In this document: piece by piece, positions 44,640 through 52,331 of the stretch
Numbering within the stretch: the first letter of the stretch is position 1
How the letters are laid out: the number at the start of each line of letters is the position of its first letter
NCBI RefSeq assembly: GCF_014486675.1
Contig: NZ_JACTAC010000005.1
Span: 1-64,000, forward strand
Length of the DNA stretch: 64,000 nucleotides
Reading direction: 5' to 3'
DNA from: Flavobacterium macrobrachii
GTDB taxonomy: Bacteria > Bacteroidota > Bacteroidia > Flavobacteriales > Flavobacteriaceae
Program-made: the position numbers and the translations under genes
The notes under the pieces: generated by a model
Seen by the model: the letters and a program-made list of their open reading frames with translations, nothing else
Database searches by the model: none
What the model was told of the DNA's origin: nothing

Positions 44640-45491
44640 ATGAAATTATTAGTAGACAGCGGTTCAACCAAAGCTGATTGGATAGCAATTGACGATAACG
44701 GAAAAGTATTATTTACCACACAATCATTAGGTTTAAATCCCGAAGTGCTCGATATAGATGCCGTGATTGAACGATTAAATGATCGTTTTGATATAGAACA
44801 CAACAAAGACAAAGCTACTCACGTATTTTTTTACGGCGCGGGTTGTGGAACGGATAGAATGAAGAAATTTTTAACGGCTGTATTTCAAGGTTATTTTAGA
44901 AATGCAATAGTTGAAGTTCACGAAGATACCTTTGCTGCAGTTTATGCTACCACACCAAAAGATGAACAAGCCATAGTTTGTATTCTTGGAACTGGTTCAA
45001 ACTGTAGTTTCTTTGACGGCAAAGAATTACATCAAAAAGTACAATCCTTGGGTTATATTGCCATGGATGACGGTTCTGGAAACCGATTTGGAAGACATTT
45101 ATTAAGAGGTTTCTTTTTTAATAAAATGCCTGAAACACTAGCAGAAGAATTTAGAACCGAATATAACTTAGATGTTGATGTAGTAAAAGCAAATCTTTAC
45201 AAAGAAGACAATCCAAATGCCTATTTGGCTACGTTTGCTAAATTTATCATCAAGCACAAAGACCATGAGTTTTGTAAAAAAATCATCAAAAAGGAATTAA
45301 AATCATTTGTGAAAAACTACATCATGCAATATGAAAACTACAAAGAAGTTCCAGTACATTTTGTAGGTTCAATAGCGTTTTACTTAAAAGAGGAATTGGA
45401 AGTAGTGCTAACAAAATATAATATCAAAATTGGTAATGTACTTCGAAGACCAATCGACGGATTGATTGCGTATCATATTTTGAATAAATAA
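44640..45491 (+). CDS. N-acetylglucosamine kinase-like protein (BadF/BadG/BcrA/BcrD ATPase family)
   Basis: 283 residues, ASKHA sugar-kinase fold. Phosphate-1 motif LVDSGSTKADWIAID at the N-terminus, FYGAGCGTDR, IVCILGTGSNCSFFDGKEL (phosphate-2), and GSGNRFGRHLL. The Bacteroidota members are annotated as N-acetylglucosamine kinases; substrate is inferred only from this. A kinase here would feed GlcNAc salvage next to glycolysis and, in the same window, murQ at 61.5 kb could feed a related recycling route. Confidence 0.85.
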   Translation: MKLLVDSGSTKADWIAIDDNGKVLFTTQSLGLNPEVLDIDAVIERLNDRFDIEHNKDKATHVFFYGAGCGTDRMKKFLTAVFQGYFRNAIVEVHEDTFAAVYATTPKDEQAIVCILGTGSNCSFFDGKELHQKVQSLGYIAMDDGSGNRFGRHLLRGFFFNKMPETLAEEFRTEYNLDVDVVKANLYKEDNPNAYLATFAKFIIKHKDHEFCKKIIKKELKSFVKNYIMQYENYKEVPVHFVGSIAFYLKEELEVVLTKYNIKIGNVLRRPIDGLIAYHILNK

Positions 45492-45516
45492 GATTTTAAA
45501 TTTTATACATAAAAAC

Positions 45517-45552
45517 AAGACCTCAAGATTATTATTTTGAGGTCTTTTTTGT
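45517..45552 (+). terminator. Terminator after the sugar kinase gene
   Basis: Stem AAGACCTCAA/TTGAGGTCTT with a 10-base loop and T run, 26 bases past the stop. Confidence 0.85.
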
Positions 45553-45638
45553 GAATGGTAAAAAAAACTTTGTGGACTTTGTGAAAACTTTGTGAACTTC
45601 GTGGTTAATATTTTAACTTGCATCAAAATAGAATTAAT

Positions 45639-46013
45639 ATGGAAATAGCCATCATTGCACACGACGGAAAAAAAGCTGACATGGTTCAGTTTATCAATAA
45701 AAACAAGCATTTGTTGCAAAAAGAAAATGTAAAACTAATTGCTACAGGAACTACCGGAGGAAAAGTAGAAGCCGTAGGTATTAAAGTAAAGAAAATGCTT
45801 TCTGGTCCGCTTGGAGGCGATGCCCAAATTGCCGCTCGCGTAGCCGAGGGAAAAACTCAAATGGTTTTATTTTTTAAAGATCCAAACTCAAGTCATCCGC
45901 ACGAACCGGATATTAATATGCTTATCCGAATTTGTGATGTACATAATATTCCATTAGCAACCAATGAAGCTACTGCGCAGTTGCTATTGTTGGGATTGGA
46001 TGAGATAGAGTAG
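45639..46013 (+). CDS. mgsA: Methylglyoxal synthase
   Basis: 124 residues from the ATG at 45639; a TTG seven codons upstream is less likely. Converts dihydroxyacetone phosphate to methylglyoxal and phosphate, bypassing lower glycolysis when phosphate is limiting. IIAHDGKKADMVQF, LIATGTTGGKV and the catalytic-Asp loop SGPLGGDAQIAARVAEG are diagnostic, with FFKDPNSSHPHEPDI and the C-terminal NEATAQLLL. Preceded by a low-complexity TTTGTGGACTTTGTG run. Last core gene before the accessory region. Confidence 0.94.
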   Translation: MEIAIIAHDGKKADMVQFINKNKHLLQKENVKLIATGTTGGKVEAVGIKVKKMLSGPLGGDAQIAARVAEGKTQMVLFFKDPNSSHPHEPDINMLIRICDVHNIPLATNEATAQLLLLGLDEIE

Positions 46014-46034
46014 TTGCTAGAATTATTAAACCTG

Positions 46035-46058
46035 TAAAGTTTAAAAAAGAAACTTTTA
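46035..46058 (+). terminator. Possible mgsA terminator
   Basis: Short stem TAAAGTTT/AAACTTTTA with a 7-base loop, 21 bases past the mgsA stop. AT-rich and weak. Confidence 0.4.
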
Positions 46059-46059
46059 T

Positions 46060-46154
46060 TAAATTCCATCAAGAACTTTATTTTTTGAAGGGATTGTTCT
46101 TTTATAAAGATTGAAATTTTAATTTTTTATTGTGGTTGTGCAACAGCTTCGGTT
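46060..46154 (-). mobile_element. IS1182-like element, right-end remnant (copy A)
   Basis: About 95 bases resembling the right end of the two longer copies: TTTTTTATTG(T/A)(G/A)GTTGTGCAACAG, preceded by related AT-rich DNA. The transposase part and left end are absent. It ends at TTG just before the cassette-1 boundary. Confidence 0.55.
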
Positions 46155-46551
46155 GTTAGCGGTCTGGTGGCGTTGTTTAATTGTCATTACTCTCACTAGT
46201 TATAAGCTCTCCATTTTCATCATACAATTCAGCTAAAAATTTTACGCTTTCTTTTCGGAAAATATCTAACAATGTCTCGTAATTTTCGTTAGTTTTTATT
46301 GAGCCTTTCAATAAGGAATTGTTGTTGTCATTCAGTAAATTTAATTCACTCCATTGATTATATAATTCAAAATCTTCCCAACTTTCTTTTCTACTTTTCT
46401 AACCGTTTCTTTCCAGTAATTCTTTGAGTTCATTCGGACTTTTGTTGTCAAAGGAAGAATAAAAATTTACATAATCAGGAAATTCTTTTTGCATATTTGC
46501 TTTTTTAATACTGAATTCATTTGTTTAACGGACGAGCCACTTGCCACTAAC
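46155..46551 (-). mobile_element. Cassette-like unit 1 bounded by inverted repeats
   Basis: Left edge GTTAGCGGTCTGGTGGC (46155-46171) and right edge GCCACTTGCCACTAAC (46536-46551) are imperfect complements (GTTAGYGG and GTGGC shared). Between them is one minus-strand gene remnant. Same organisation as units 2 and 3, which have perfect core repeats. Confidence 0.5.
46177..46494 (-). pseudogene. Small hypothetical gene interrupted by an in-frame TAG
   Basis: A 106-codon frame beginning MQKEFPDYVNFYSSFDNKS is interrupted after 31 residues (ELLERNG) by a single TAG, then continues in the same frame as KSRKESWEDFELYNQWSEL to ITSESNDN. No family recognised. Composition and frame continuity suggest a real gene with one nonsense mutation rather than chance. 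The cargo of cassette-like unit 1. A sequencing error or re-initiation is the alternative. Confidence 0.5.
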
Positions 46552-46556
46552 GTCAG

Positions 46557-47007
46557 ACTGTGAAAAAACCTCCACAATCCTAGTTCCAAATATAGTAAAA
46601 TAGTTGTAAGAAAAAGATAAATTCATTATTTTTAGTGATGCAACATATACAAGGAATAGCTCGCAACCAACTACAAGTAAGCAGTCTAGAAGACAGTATT
46701 AGTCAGGACAATCCTGTTCGATTTATAGATGCTTTTGTTAACAGTATCGACTTAGAGAAAATAGGATTTACACCAAGAGTATTAAAAACCATCCTTTTTA
46801 ACCCAAGTTGTATCCTTAAAACATGGGAAGAACTTGGCTTTTATAAAATCAGTCTTTTTAGACTTCAAAAACTCGTTTGTAAGCACTCCAAGTTTTACAA
46901 CTTTGAATTATAACTAAAAAAACAAACTTCCTTAAAATAGCTTCTAAAGAGGTTATTTTTTATAAATATTTTAAAATTTTAGTTTTTTATTGAAGTTGTG
47001 CAACAGT
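46557..47007 (+). mobile_element. Internally deleted IS1182-like element, copy B
   Basis: Imperfect terminal repeats ACTGTGAAAAAACC (left) and, read inward from the right, ACTGTTGCACAAC. It carries the start of an IS1182-type transposase at 46635-46913: RNQLQVSSLEDSISQDNPVR, FIDAFVNSIDLEKIGF, then an abrupt switch to FYKISLFRLQKLV and a stop, 92 residues in all versus roughly 450-500 in active members. The same deletion is present in copy C, with about 18 differences in 463 bases by eye. Non-autonomous. Confidence 0.7.
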
Positions 47008-47014
47008 TACGGCT

Positions 47015-47809
47015 GTTATAAGCCGTTTTTTTTTAGCCTCTATTAAAAGGATTTAAATTACTGATTTCAAATTCTGTCACATCACTTTTGCCGTGTATGT
47101 CTTTGCGAATTTCCACTAATACTTTGCCAAATAAATCAACTTCTCTATTTATATCGTGATCTTCTTTGTCAGCATATTCAATCCAATTGTGATATGCTTG
47201 AATTACTTTGTCATTAGCATACAATAGAAGTTGATTTCTCGCAAGCATTCTTTCTCTATCTTGCTTTATATTATCAACATCTTTGTCGTGCATAATTTTC
47301 ACGGCTCTTTCTGTGAAATCCTCTAAAAATTTTGAATACGCATCTCTTTTGCTCTTTATTATCTTTTCTTTGAGTTCTTTCTGTTTCTGGTTTAGATATT
47401 TCCAAATTAAAACAATTGCACTTATTAAAGCAATTAACAAATCAATACTTGGTTTGAAATATTCTGACCATTTGGAACCGTCATCTTTTGATGCTACTTT
47501 TTTTCGATTACTTTTTGTTTTTTCATCACAACAATTTTCTTCTTTGGGTAAATTATTATTAGCGCTATGAGAATTGTCAATAGTAATATTTATATCAGGA
47601 TTTTGTTTAGTAACAGATTTAAACTTTGTCTTTTGAGAACTTTTTATTGTTTTGCTCTTTGCCAATTTCATTAAGGAATCACAACAGTTTATATTTTGTG
47701 AATTTCCAGTTGAGATTATAAAAAGGAAAATTAAAAGTAATGTAGAGCTATTTTTCATTTTTATGATTTTGGTTTTTAGAATTTCGGTTTTCGGAAAATG
47801 GCTTATAAC
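47015..47809 (-). mobile_element. Cassette-like unit 2 bounded by perfect inverted repeats
   Basis: GTTATAAGCC at 47015-47024 and its exact complement GGCTTATAAC at 47800-47809 enclose one minus-strand gene. The repeats are specific to this unit (unit 3 uses GTTAGTAGCC). In integrons, R'' of a cassette's attC is complementary to the first bases of the same cassette, which is exactly this relation. Confidence 0.55.
47033..47758 (-). CDS. Secreted/membrane-anchored protein with cytoplasmic-type coiled region, unknown
   Basis: 241 residues from ATG at 47758; the frame extends 42 codons up into the inverted repeat and IS, so the inner ATG is preferred. Signal peptide MKNSSTLLLIFLFIISTGNS. A membrane helix lies at about residues 104-122 (IDLLIALISAIVLIWKYL), followed by a charged helical domain (KRDAYSKFLEDFTERAVKI, LLLYANDKVIQAYHNWIEYA). 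The domain after the helix resembles unnamed toxin/defence-island membrane proteins only in general layout. The stop codon TAG lies 9 bases from the unit boundary. Confidence 0.65.
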   Translation of the reverse strand: MKNSSTLLLIFLFIISTGNSQNINCCDSLMKLAKSKTIKSSQKTKFKSVTKQNPDINITIDNSHSANNNLPKEENCCDEKTKSNRKKVASKDDGSKWSEYFKPSIDLLIALISAIVLIWKYLNQKQKELKEKIIKSKRDAYSKFLEDFTERAVKIMHDKDVDNIKQDRERMLARNQLLLYANDKVIQAYHNWIEYADKEDHDINREVDLFGKVLVEIRKDIHGKSDVTEFEISNLNPFNRG

Positions 47810-47815
47810 GTCAGA

Positions 47816-48265
47816 CTGTGAAAAAACCTCCACAATCCTAGTACCAAATATAGTAAAATAGTTGTAAGAAAAAGATAAATTCATTAATTTTAGTGATGCA
47901 ACATATACAAGGAATAGCTCGCAACCAACTACAAGTAAGCAGTCTAGAAGACAGTATTAGTCAGGACAATGCCGTTCGATTTATAGATGCTTTTGTTAAC
48001 AGTATCGACTTAGAGAAAATAGGATTTACACCCAGAGTATTAAAAACCATCCATTTTAGCTCAAGTTGTTTCCCTAAAACAAGGAAAGAACTTGGCTTTT
48101 ATAAAATCAGTCTTTTTAGACTTAAAAAACTCGTTTATAAGCACTCCAAGTTTTACAACTTTGAATTATAACTAAAAAAACAAACTTCCTTAAAATAGCT
48201 TCTAAAGAGGTTACTTTTTATAAATATTTTAAAATTTTAGTTTTTTATTGAGGTTGTGCAACAGT
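47816..48265 (+). mobile_element. Internally deleted IS1182-like element, copy C
   Basis: Same ends and same truncated transposase fragment as copy B (frame 47893-48171, QDNAVRFIDAFVNSIDLEKI then FYKISLFRLKKLV). Occupies the junction between cassette-like units 2 and 3. Direct orientation relative to copy B. Confidence 0.7.
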
Positions 48266-48272
48266 TACCACT

Positions 48273-49504
48273 GTTAGTAGCCGTTTTTTATCCGTGATAT
48301 TTGAATGCTCTTCTAAATCCATTTTTCATTGCTTGTTCAACTGTCAAAGCATACATTTCTCCTTTGTTGTTTATTTGTGTTACATCATATTTTTGGTCGA
48401 AAGGTAAATGATAAATTTTGTTGTCGCCATTTACATTGCATTTTATTCTTGGAAATTCTTTTAAATCCATTTTAATTATTTCAACTTTCAACATTTTGGC
48501 GAACTTTTCAGCAGTTTCAGATAATTCTATATTCGTCATAAATACTGGTTTGAAATTATGAAATAAGTCGGATTTGGATATTTCTAAAATGTGAGTTGTA
48601 GCAAATAATTGTAAAATATGTTTTTCGTGAATTAGTTTTTCCTTTGACCAATATTTACATTGAATAATGTGTATTTCACTTCCTTTTTTTGCTATTAAAT
48701 CTCGACCTAAGTCATTTAGTTTTTTTTCCATTCCGAAGTAGCTTACTTCCCAACCTTTACGCTGGTAATATTGACCACAAAACAACTCATAATCTCTACC
48801 AATTTGCCAATTTGTCTTTTTCCCTTTCACGTAGTTGTCCAAAGCTAATTGATTTCTTTGGATTTCATTTAAAGATGAGTATTCAATTTTCGATATATAT
48901 TTTTTTACATAGTCAAATTCATCTGTTAAATTTTCTAAATCGGTATACTTGTCAAGTTCTTTAATAGATTCAATATCTTCAACGTAATCGTTAAGTTCTG
49001 GAAAAATATTTAGCAAATATTCATATTTATAAACCATCAGTTTATACTGTTCGATATAACTTTTTGTTTGTTTTTTTAGTTCATTAATTCGTTTTGCTTC
49101 TTTTCGTGCTGGTCTAATTTTCCCAATTAACATTTTAGCACTTAAATCATATTGAAGTAATGAATAGTCAGCAAATAAAGATGTAATTTTTTTAACTGAT
49201 TTATCATTTATGTTATTTATTTCAAGAAATAATTTTTCTTTTTCTGCTAACGTTTGTAATATTTTTTTATTTTCGTTTTCTATCTTACTAATTTGTAAGT
49301 CACAATCTTTCTTAATTATACTAATTTCTTTTTGAAAATTATTTGCCAAATTTTCTTGCTTTCTCTTTTCTGTTTTTATTTTACCCTCCAAATCCAAATA
49401 TATTCCAACTAAAAATGCTGAAATTCCAATAACGATGAAGATGATTAATTCTGTTGTCATTTTGTTTTTGAATTCGTCGTTTCTGAGGTAAAATGGCTAC
49501 TAAC
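48273..49504 (-). mobile_element. Cassette-like unit 3 bounded by perfect inverted repeats
   Basis: GTTAGTAGCC at 48273-48282 and GGCTACTAAC at 49495-49504 are exact complements and enclose the Mrr-like nuclease gene. No IS element follows the right edge, which would make it the outermost cassette. Beyond it lies non-coding DNA and no integrase. Confidence 0.55.
48288..49460 (-). CDS. Membrane-anchored Mrr-like restriction endonuclease
   Basis: 390 residues. N-terminal membrane helix TELIIFIVIGISAFLVGIYL, then a long coiled coil (about 25-200). The C-terminal part (about 220-340) is an Mrr-type nuclease domain: NWQIGRDYELFCGQYYQRKG, catalytic Asp in NDLGRDLIAKKG, and the beta-strand QCKYW of the D-(D/E)xK/QxK fold, followed by HEKHILQLFATTHIL. 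Mrr-type enzymes cut modified DNA; membrane tethering and coiled coil suggest a defence nuclease acting on incoming DNA. That role is inferred from the domain. Cargo of cassette-like unit 3. Confidence 0.8.
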   Translation of the reverse strand: MTTELIIFIVIGISAFLVGIYLDLEGKIKTEKRKQENLANNFQKEISIIKKDCDLQISKIENENKKILQTLAEKEKLFLEINNINDKSVKKITSLFADYSLLQYDLSAKMLIGKIRPARKEAKRINELKKQTKSYIEQYKLMVYKYEYLLNIFPELNDYVEDIESIKELDKYTDLENLTDEFDYVKKYISKIEYSSLNEIQRNQLALDNYVKGKKTNWQIGRDYELFCGQYYQRKGWEVSYFGMEKKLNDLGRDLIAKKGSEIHIIQCKYWSKEKLIHEKHILQLFATTHILEISKSDLFHNFKPVFMTNIELSETAEKFAKMLKVEIIKMDLKEFPRIKCNVNGDNKIYHLPFDQKYDVTQINNKGEMYALTVEQAMKNGFRRAFKYHG

Positions 49505-49611
49505 TTATATATATGTATGACAAAATCATACAAAGCCACCCATTTTTGGATGTATAGGTATGACAAACGTTATACTTTATTTGTTTATCAAATATATAAA
49601 AAAGTCATTAC

Positions 49612-49775
49612 AAAACCCACCACCACACAAAATCAATCCGTTAAAATCAGTGCAATCCGTGGCAAAAACATAGTGAAACTTTGTGTAAACCTTGCGCAAC
49701 ATAGTGCTACGAACCCCAAAACCCACCACCACACAAAATCAATCCGTTAAAATCAGTACAATCCGAGGCAAAAAC
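49612..49775. repeat. 58-bp direct repeat, two copies
   Basis: Copies at 49612-49669 and 49718-49775 both read ACCCACCACCACACAAAATC onward and end GGCAAAAAC, differing at two positions by eye. Both are followed by CCTTGCGCAACATAG at 49690 and 49775. The second immediately precedes the first minisatellite. No gene seen in 49505-49835. Confidence 0.8.
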
Positions 49776-49835
49776 CTTGCGCAACATAGAGCTACAAACC
49801 CCTAAAATCCAAAAACCCAGCAAAATCAACCCTTT

Positions 49836-50120
49836 GCAGACTAGTCAGACACGTTTGCAGACCCGACAGACACGTTTGCAGACCCGACAGACGCGTTTGC
49901 AGACCCGACAGACGCGTTTGCAGACCCGACAGACGCGTTTGCAGACCCGACAGATGCGTTTGCAGACCCGACAGACACGTTTGCAGACCCGACAGATGCG
50001 TTTGCAGACCCGACAGATGCGTTTGCAGACCCGACAGACGCGTTTGCAGACCCGACAGACACGTTTGCAGACCCGGCAGATGCGTTTGCAGACCAGTTAG
50101 ACACGTTTGCAGACCAGTTA
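49836..50120. repeat. Minisatellite 1: 21-bp unit, about 14 copies
   Basis: Unit TTTGCAGACCCGACAGACGCG, varying mainly at AC(A/G) versus ATG in one codon. The plus strand reads LQTRQTR heptads (open 49777-50100) and the minus strand SANASVG heptads (open 49841-50104). The last units carry GACCAGTTAG and close the plus frame. No start site, signal or promoter supports translation. Array length may vary between strains. Confidence 0.85.
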
Positions 50121-50239
50121 GACAGGATTAAGTCTGAATAGTATTGCTACAACGCAGCATAATAGTAGTGTTTATAGGTCTTTTGCAGGTTTTTTGATTT
50201 TAAATTGATTGTGATTATGTTGAAAAACATGGCAATTTG

Positions 50240-50557
50240 GAGACTTTAATTGCGAATTTGGGGACATTAAATGTTAATCTGGCGACCTTAAATGCCAATT
50301 TGGGGACTTTAAATGCTAATTTGGAGACCTTAAATGCGAATTTGGGGACCTTAAATCTCAATTTGGGGACATTAAATGCCAATTTGGGGACATTAAATCT
50401 CAATTTGGGGACTTTAATTGCGAATCTGGCGACATTAAATGCCAATCTGGGGACATTAAATCTCAATTTAGAGACATTAAATCTCAATCTGGGGACATTA
50501 AATGTCAATCTGGGGACATTAAATGTCAATCTGGCGACATTAAATTGCAATCTGACG
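50240..50557. repeat. Minisatellite 2: 21-bp unit, about 15 copies
   Basis: Unit of the type AATTTGGGGACATTAAATCTC. The plus strand reads TLNxNLG heptads (open 50237-50563 from a TTG); the minus strand also stays open. Within the plus frame many changes are silent: Thr ACA/ACC/ACT, Ala GCC/GCT/GCG, Leu TTG/CTG. This suggests past or present coding selection on the plus strand, although the start is weak. Unrelated in sequence to minisatellite 1 but of identical period and 120 bases away. Confidence 0.8.
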
Positions 50558-50679
50558 ACCTAAAATTGCGATTTTTTGACCTTATAACGTCATTTTTGGC
50601 TGTTGTATTTGCAAAAACGGCTTGTAAAGGATGTTTAAAAGTTAACCCCAGATGAAGGGATGGCTTGGTTAAACGTTTT

Positions 50680-51738
50680 TTAGAGTTGGACTAAAAATTG
50701 GATAGTATCCACATTATCCGCATAATCCCAAAGTTCTGGTTTTTGGGTTTTTCCAAATGGAATGCTGTTTTCAATAATGTCATTGGAAACAACACATTGA
50801 ATTTGCTCTGCGTCATTTTTTAATTGTGATTTTAGCACTTCAATATCATCGTAATATTCATAGAACACTGATGAGATAGGCGAGGCATAACTGCTATCTT
50901 CTTTTAAAGTAAGAAACTCATTGTCCAATAATTTAAAATTACTCATCAGGAAAACCGCTTTGTTGTAATCGTAATTGTTGGAATATTTTTCATAATAAAT
51001 CACATCTTTATATTCGTAGATGGCTTCAAAAAAAGCTTTGAAATCATAATCTTTTGGAACAAATAATTTGGAAACATTTCTACAACCTAAACCAAAGTAT
51101 CTAAAAATATCTTCACCAAGATTAATTAAATCCTCTTTAGTTTCATCACCAGTCAAAACAGCAACCGAATTTCGGTTTTTACGAATAATACTTGGTTTAT
51201 CTTTAAAGTAATATTCAAAATATCTTGCCGTATTGTTGCTTCCGGTGGCAATTACAGCATCAAAATTTTCTAGTTTTCCGTCAGTAAAAGTGATGTACTT
51301 TTCAAAATCAGGATTTACAGCCATTAGATAATTCGCTAAAAACTTAATCAAATGCTGATCATTGGAAGAAGTTTTTACCAACACTTTATGTCCAGAAATC
51401 AATACAGAAAGAAAATCATGAAAACCAACTAGCGGAATATTTCCAGCAAGAATTAATCCAACGGTTTTTGGTTTTGTTTCAATAAAGTTATAACTAGATA
51501 ACCATTGATTTAGGTTTTCTTCTGTTAACGCATTTGCCCATGATTGAACAGAAAAGCAAACTTGTTCTGGAGTAAACCAACCGTTGTGCGATTGCGAAAG
51601 CTGAATTAAATCTACAAAACGGTCAAAGTACAAATCGTTATGAAGTACAGTTTCGTTTTTAGTGTAGTTTTCGAATGAAAATTGACTTAAAAAACGACCT
51701 AATTCAATAAAACATTTTTTTTTATCGATTTGTAACAT
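50680..51738 (-). CDS. LuxC-like acyl-CoA reductase
   Basis: 352 residues. Matches the LuxC/acyl-CoA reductase family of Bacteroidota: WFTPEQVCFSVQSWANAL, GLILAGNIPLVGFHDFLSVL, HKVLVKTSSNDQHLIKFL, VIATGSNNTARYFEYYFKD and RKNRNSVAVLTGDE, then GLGCRNVSKLFVP, where the conserved cysteine is the expected acyl acceptor. Reduces fatty acyl-CoA to aldehyde with NADPH. Divergent from a ferredoxin gene; no luxAB is seen, so luminescence is not implied. Confidence 0.85.
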   Translation of the reverse strand: MLQIDKKKCFIELGRFLSQFSFENYTKNETVLHNDLYFDRFVDLIQLSQSHNGWFTPEQVCFSVQSWANALTEENLNQWLSSYNFIETKPKTVGLILAGNIPLVGFHDFLSVLISGHKVLVKTSSNDQHLIKFLANYLMAVNPDFEKYITFTDGKLENFDAVIATGSNNTARYFEYYFKDKPSIIRKNRNSVAVLTGDETKEDLINLGEDIFRYFGLGCRNVSKLFVPKDYDFKAFFEAIYEYKDVIYYEKYSNNYDYNKAVFLMSNFKLLDNEFLTLKEDSSYASPISSVFYEYYDDIEVLKSQLKNDAEQIQCVVSNDIIENSIPFGKTQKPELWDYADNVDTIQFLVQL

Positions 51739-51799
51739 TTGTTTATTTGTTTATGAATGGTTTTGATTGTAATTTTGCACAAAATTAGTGAAAAGTGTT

Positions 51800-51898
51800 C
51801 AGTTTACAGTTTACAGTCGCAGTTAAAGCGTAAAAAAAAAGCGCAATAGCTAAATGCAAAGTAAAAACTGAGAACTGACAACCGATAACTATAAACTA
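51800..51898. repeat. CAGTTTACAG-type low-complexity spacer
   Basis: Tandem CAGTTTACAG words followed by AAAACTGAGAACTGACAACC. Related words occur at 36630-36665 and 57767-57815. Lies between the LuxC-like gene and ferredoxin. Confidence 0.55.
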
Positions 51899-51906
51899 GA
51901 AAAAAA

Positions 51907-52257
51907 ATGGCAATCATAATAACTGACGAATGTATCAATTGTGGAGCATGTGAACCAGAATGTCCAAATACAGCAATATATGAAGGTGCTGACGATTGGC
52001 GCTACAAAGACGGAACCGCTTTAAGAGGAAAAGTAATTCTTCCAGATGGCGCCGAAGTAGATGCTGATGCTGCCCAAACACCAATTTCGGATGATATCTA
52101 TTACATCGTTCCAGGAAAATGCACGGAATGTAAAGGTTTTCATGAAGAACCGCAGTGTGCAGCGGTTTGTCCTGTGGATTGTTGCGTTCCGGATGATAAT
52201 CATGTGGAAAGTGAAGAAACACTTTTAAACAGACAAGCTTTCTTACATAATGAGTAA
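51907..52257 (+). CDS. 4Fe-4S dicluster ferredoxin
   Basis: 116 residues. First cluster ligands [17 protein letters not shown]; second set [20 protein letters not shown] with VDCC, separated by a long insert, as in Azotobacter/Bacteroidota-type dicluster ferredoxins. Soluble electron carrier. Divergently placed from the acyl-CoA reductase gene, a pairing seen in flavobacteria. Terminated by a hairpin right after the stop. Confidence 0.9.
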   Translation: MAIIITDECINCGACEPECPNTAIYEGADDWRYKDGTALRGKVILPDGAEVDADAAQTPISDDIYYIVPGKCTECKGFHEEPQCAAVCPVDCCVPDDNHVESEETLLNRQAFLHNE

Positions 52258-52258
52258 A

Positions 52259-52294
52259 AAATCTTCCCTTCAATTACAGAAGGGATTTTTTTTG
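52259..52294 (+). terminator. Terminator after ferredoxin
   Basis: TCCCTTC/GAAGGGA stem with a 7-base loop followed by a run of eight T. Confidence 0.8.
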
Positions 52295-52331
52295 AAATAT
52301 TTTTTGTTAATTTGTTACAAATGAACAATTA

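Noticed and set aside
49841-50104. SANASVG repeat protein on the minus strand
   Set aside because: No start signal or promoter, and openness follows from the 21-bp unit length; left as a repeat.
49836-50557. CRISPR array
   Set aside because: The 21-bp units are contiguous and self-similar with no unique spacers and no cas genes nearby; they are minisatellites.
50680-51738. Bioluminescence (lux) locus
   Set aside because: Only a LuxC-like reductase is present; LuxA, LuxB, LuxD and LuxE are absent.
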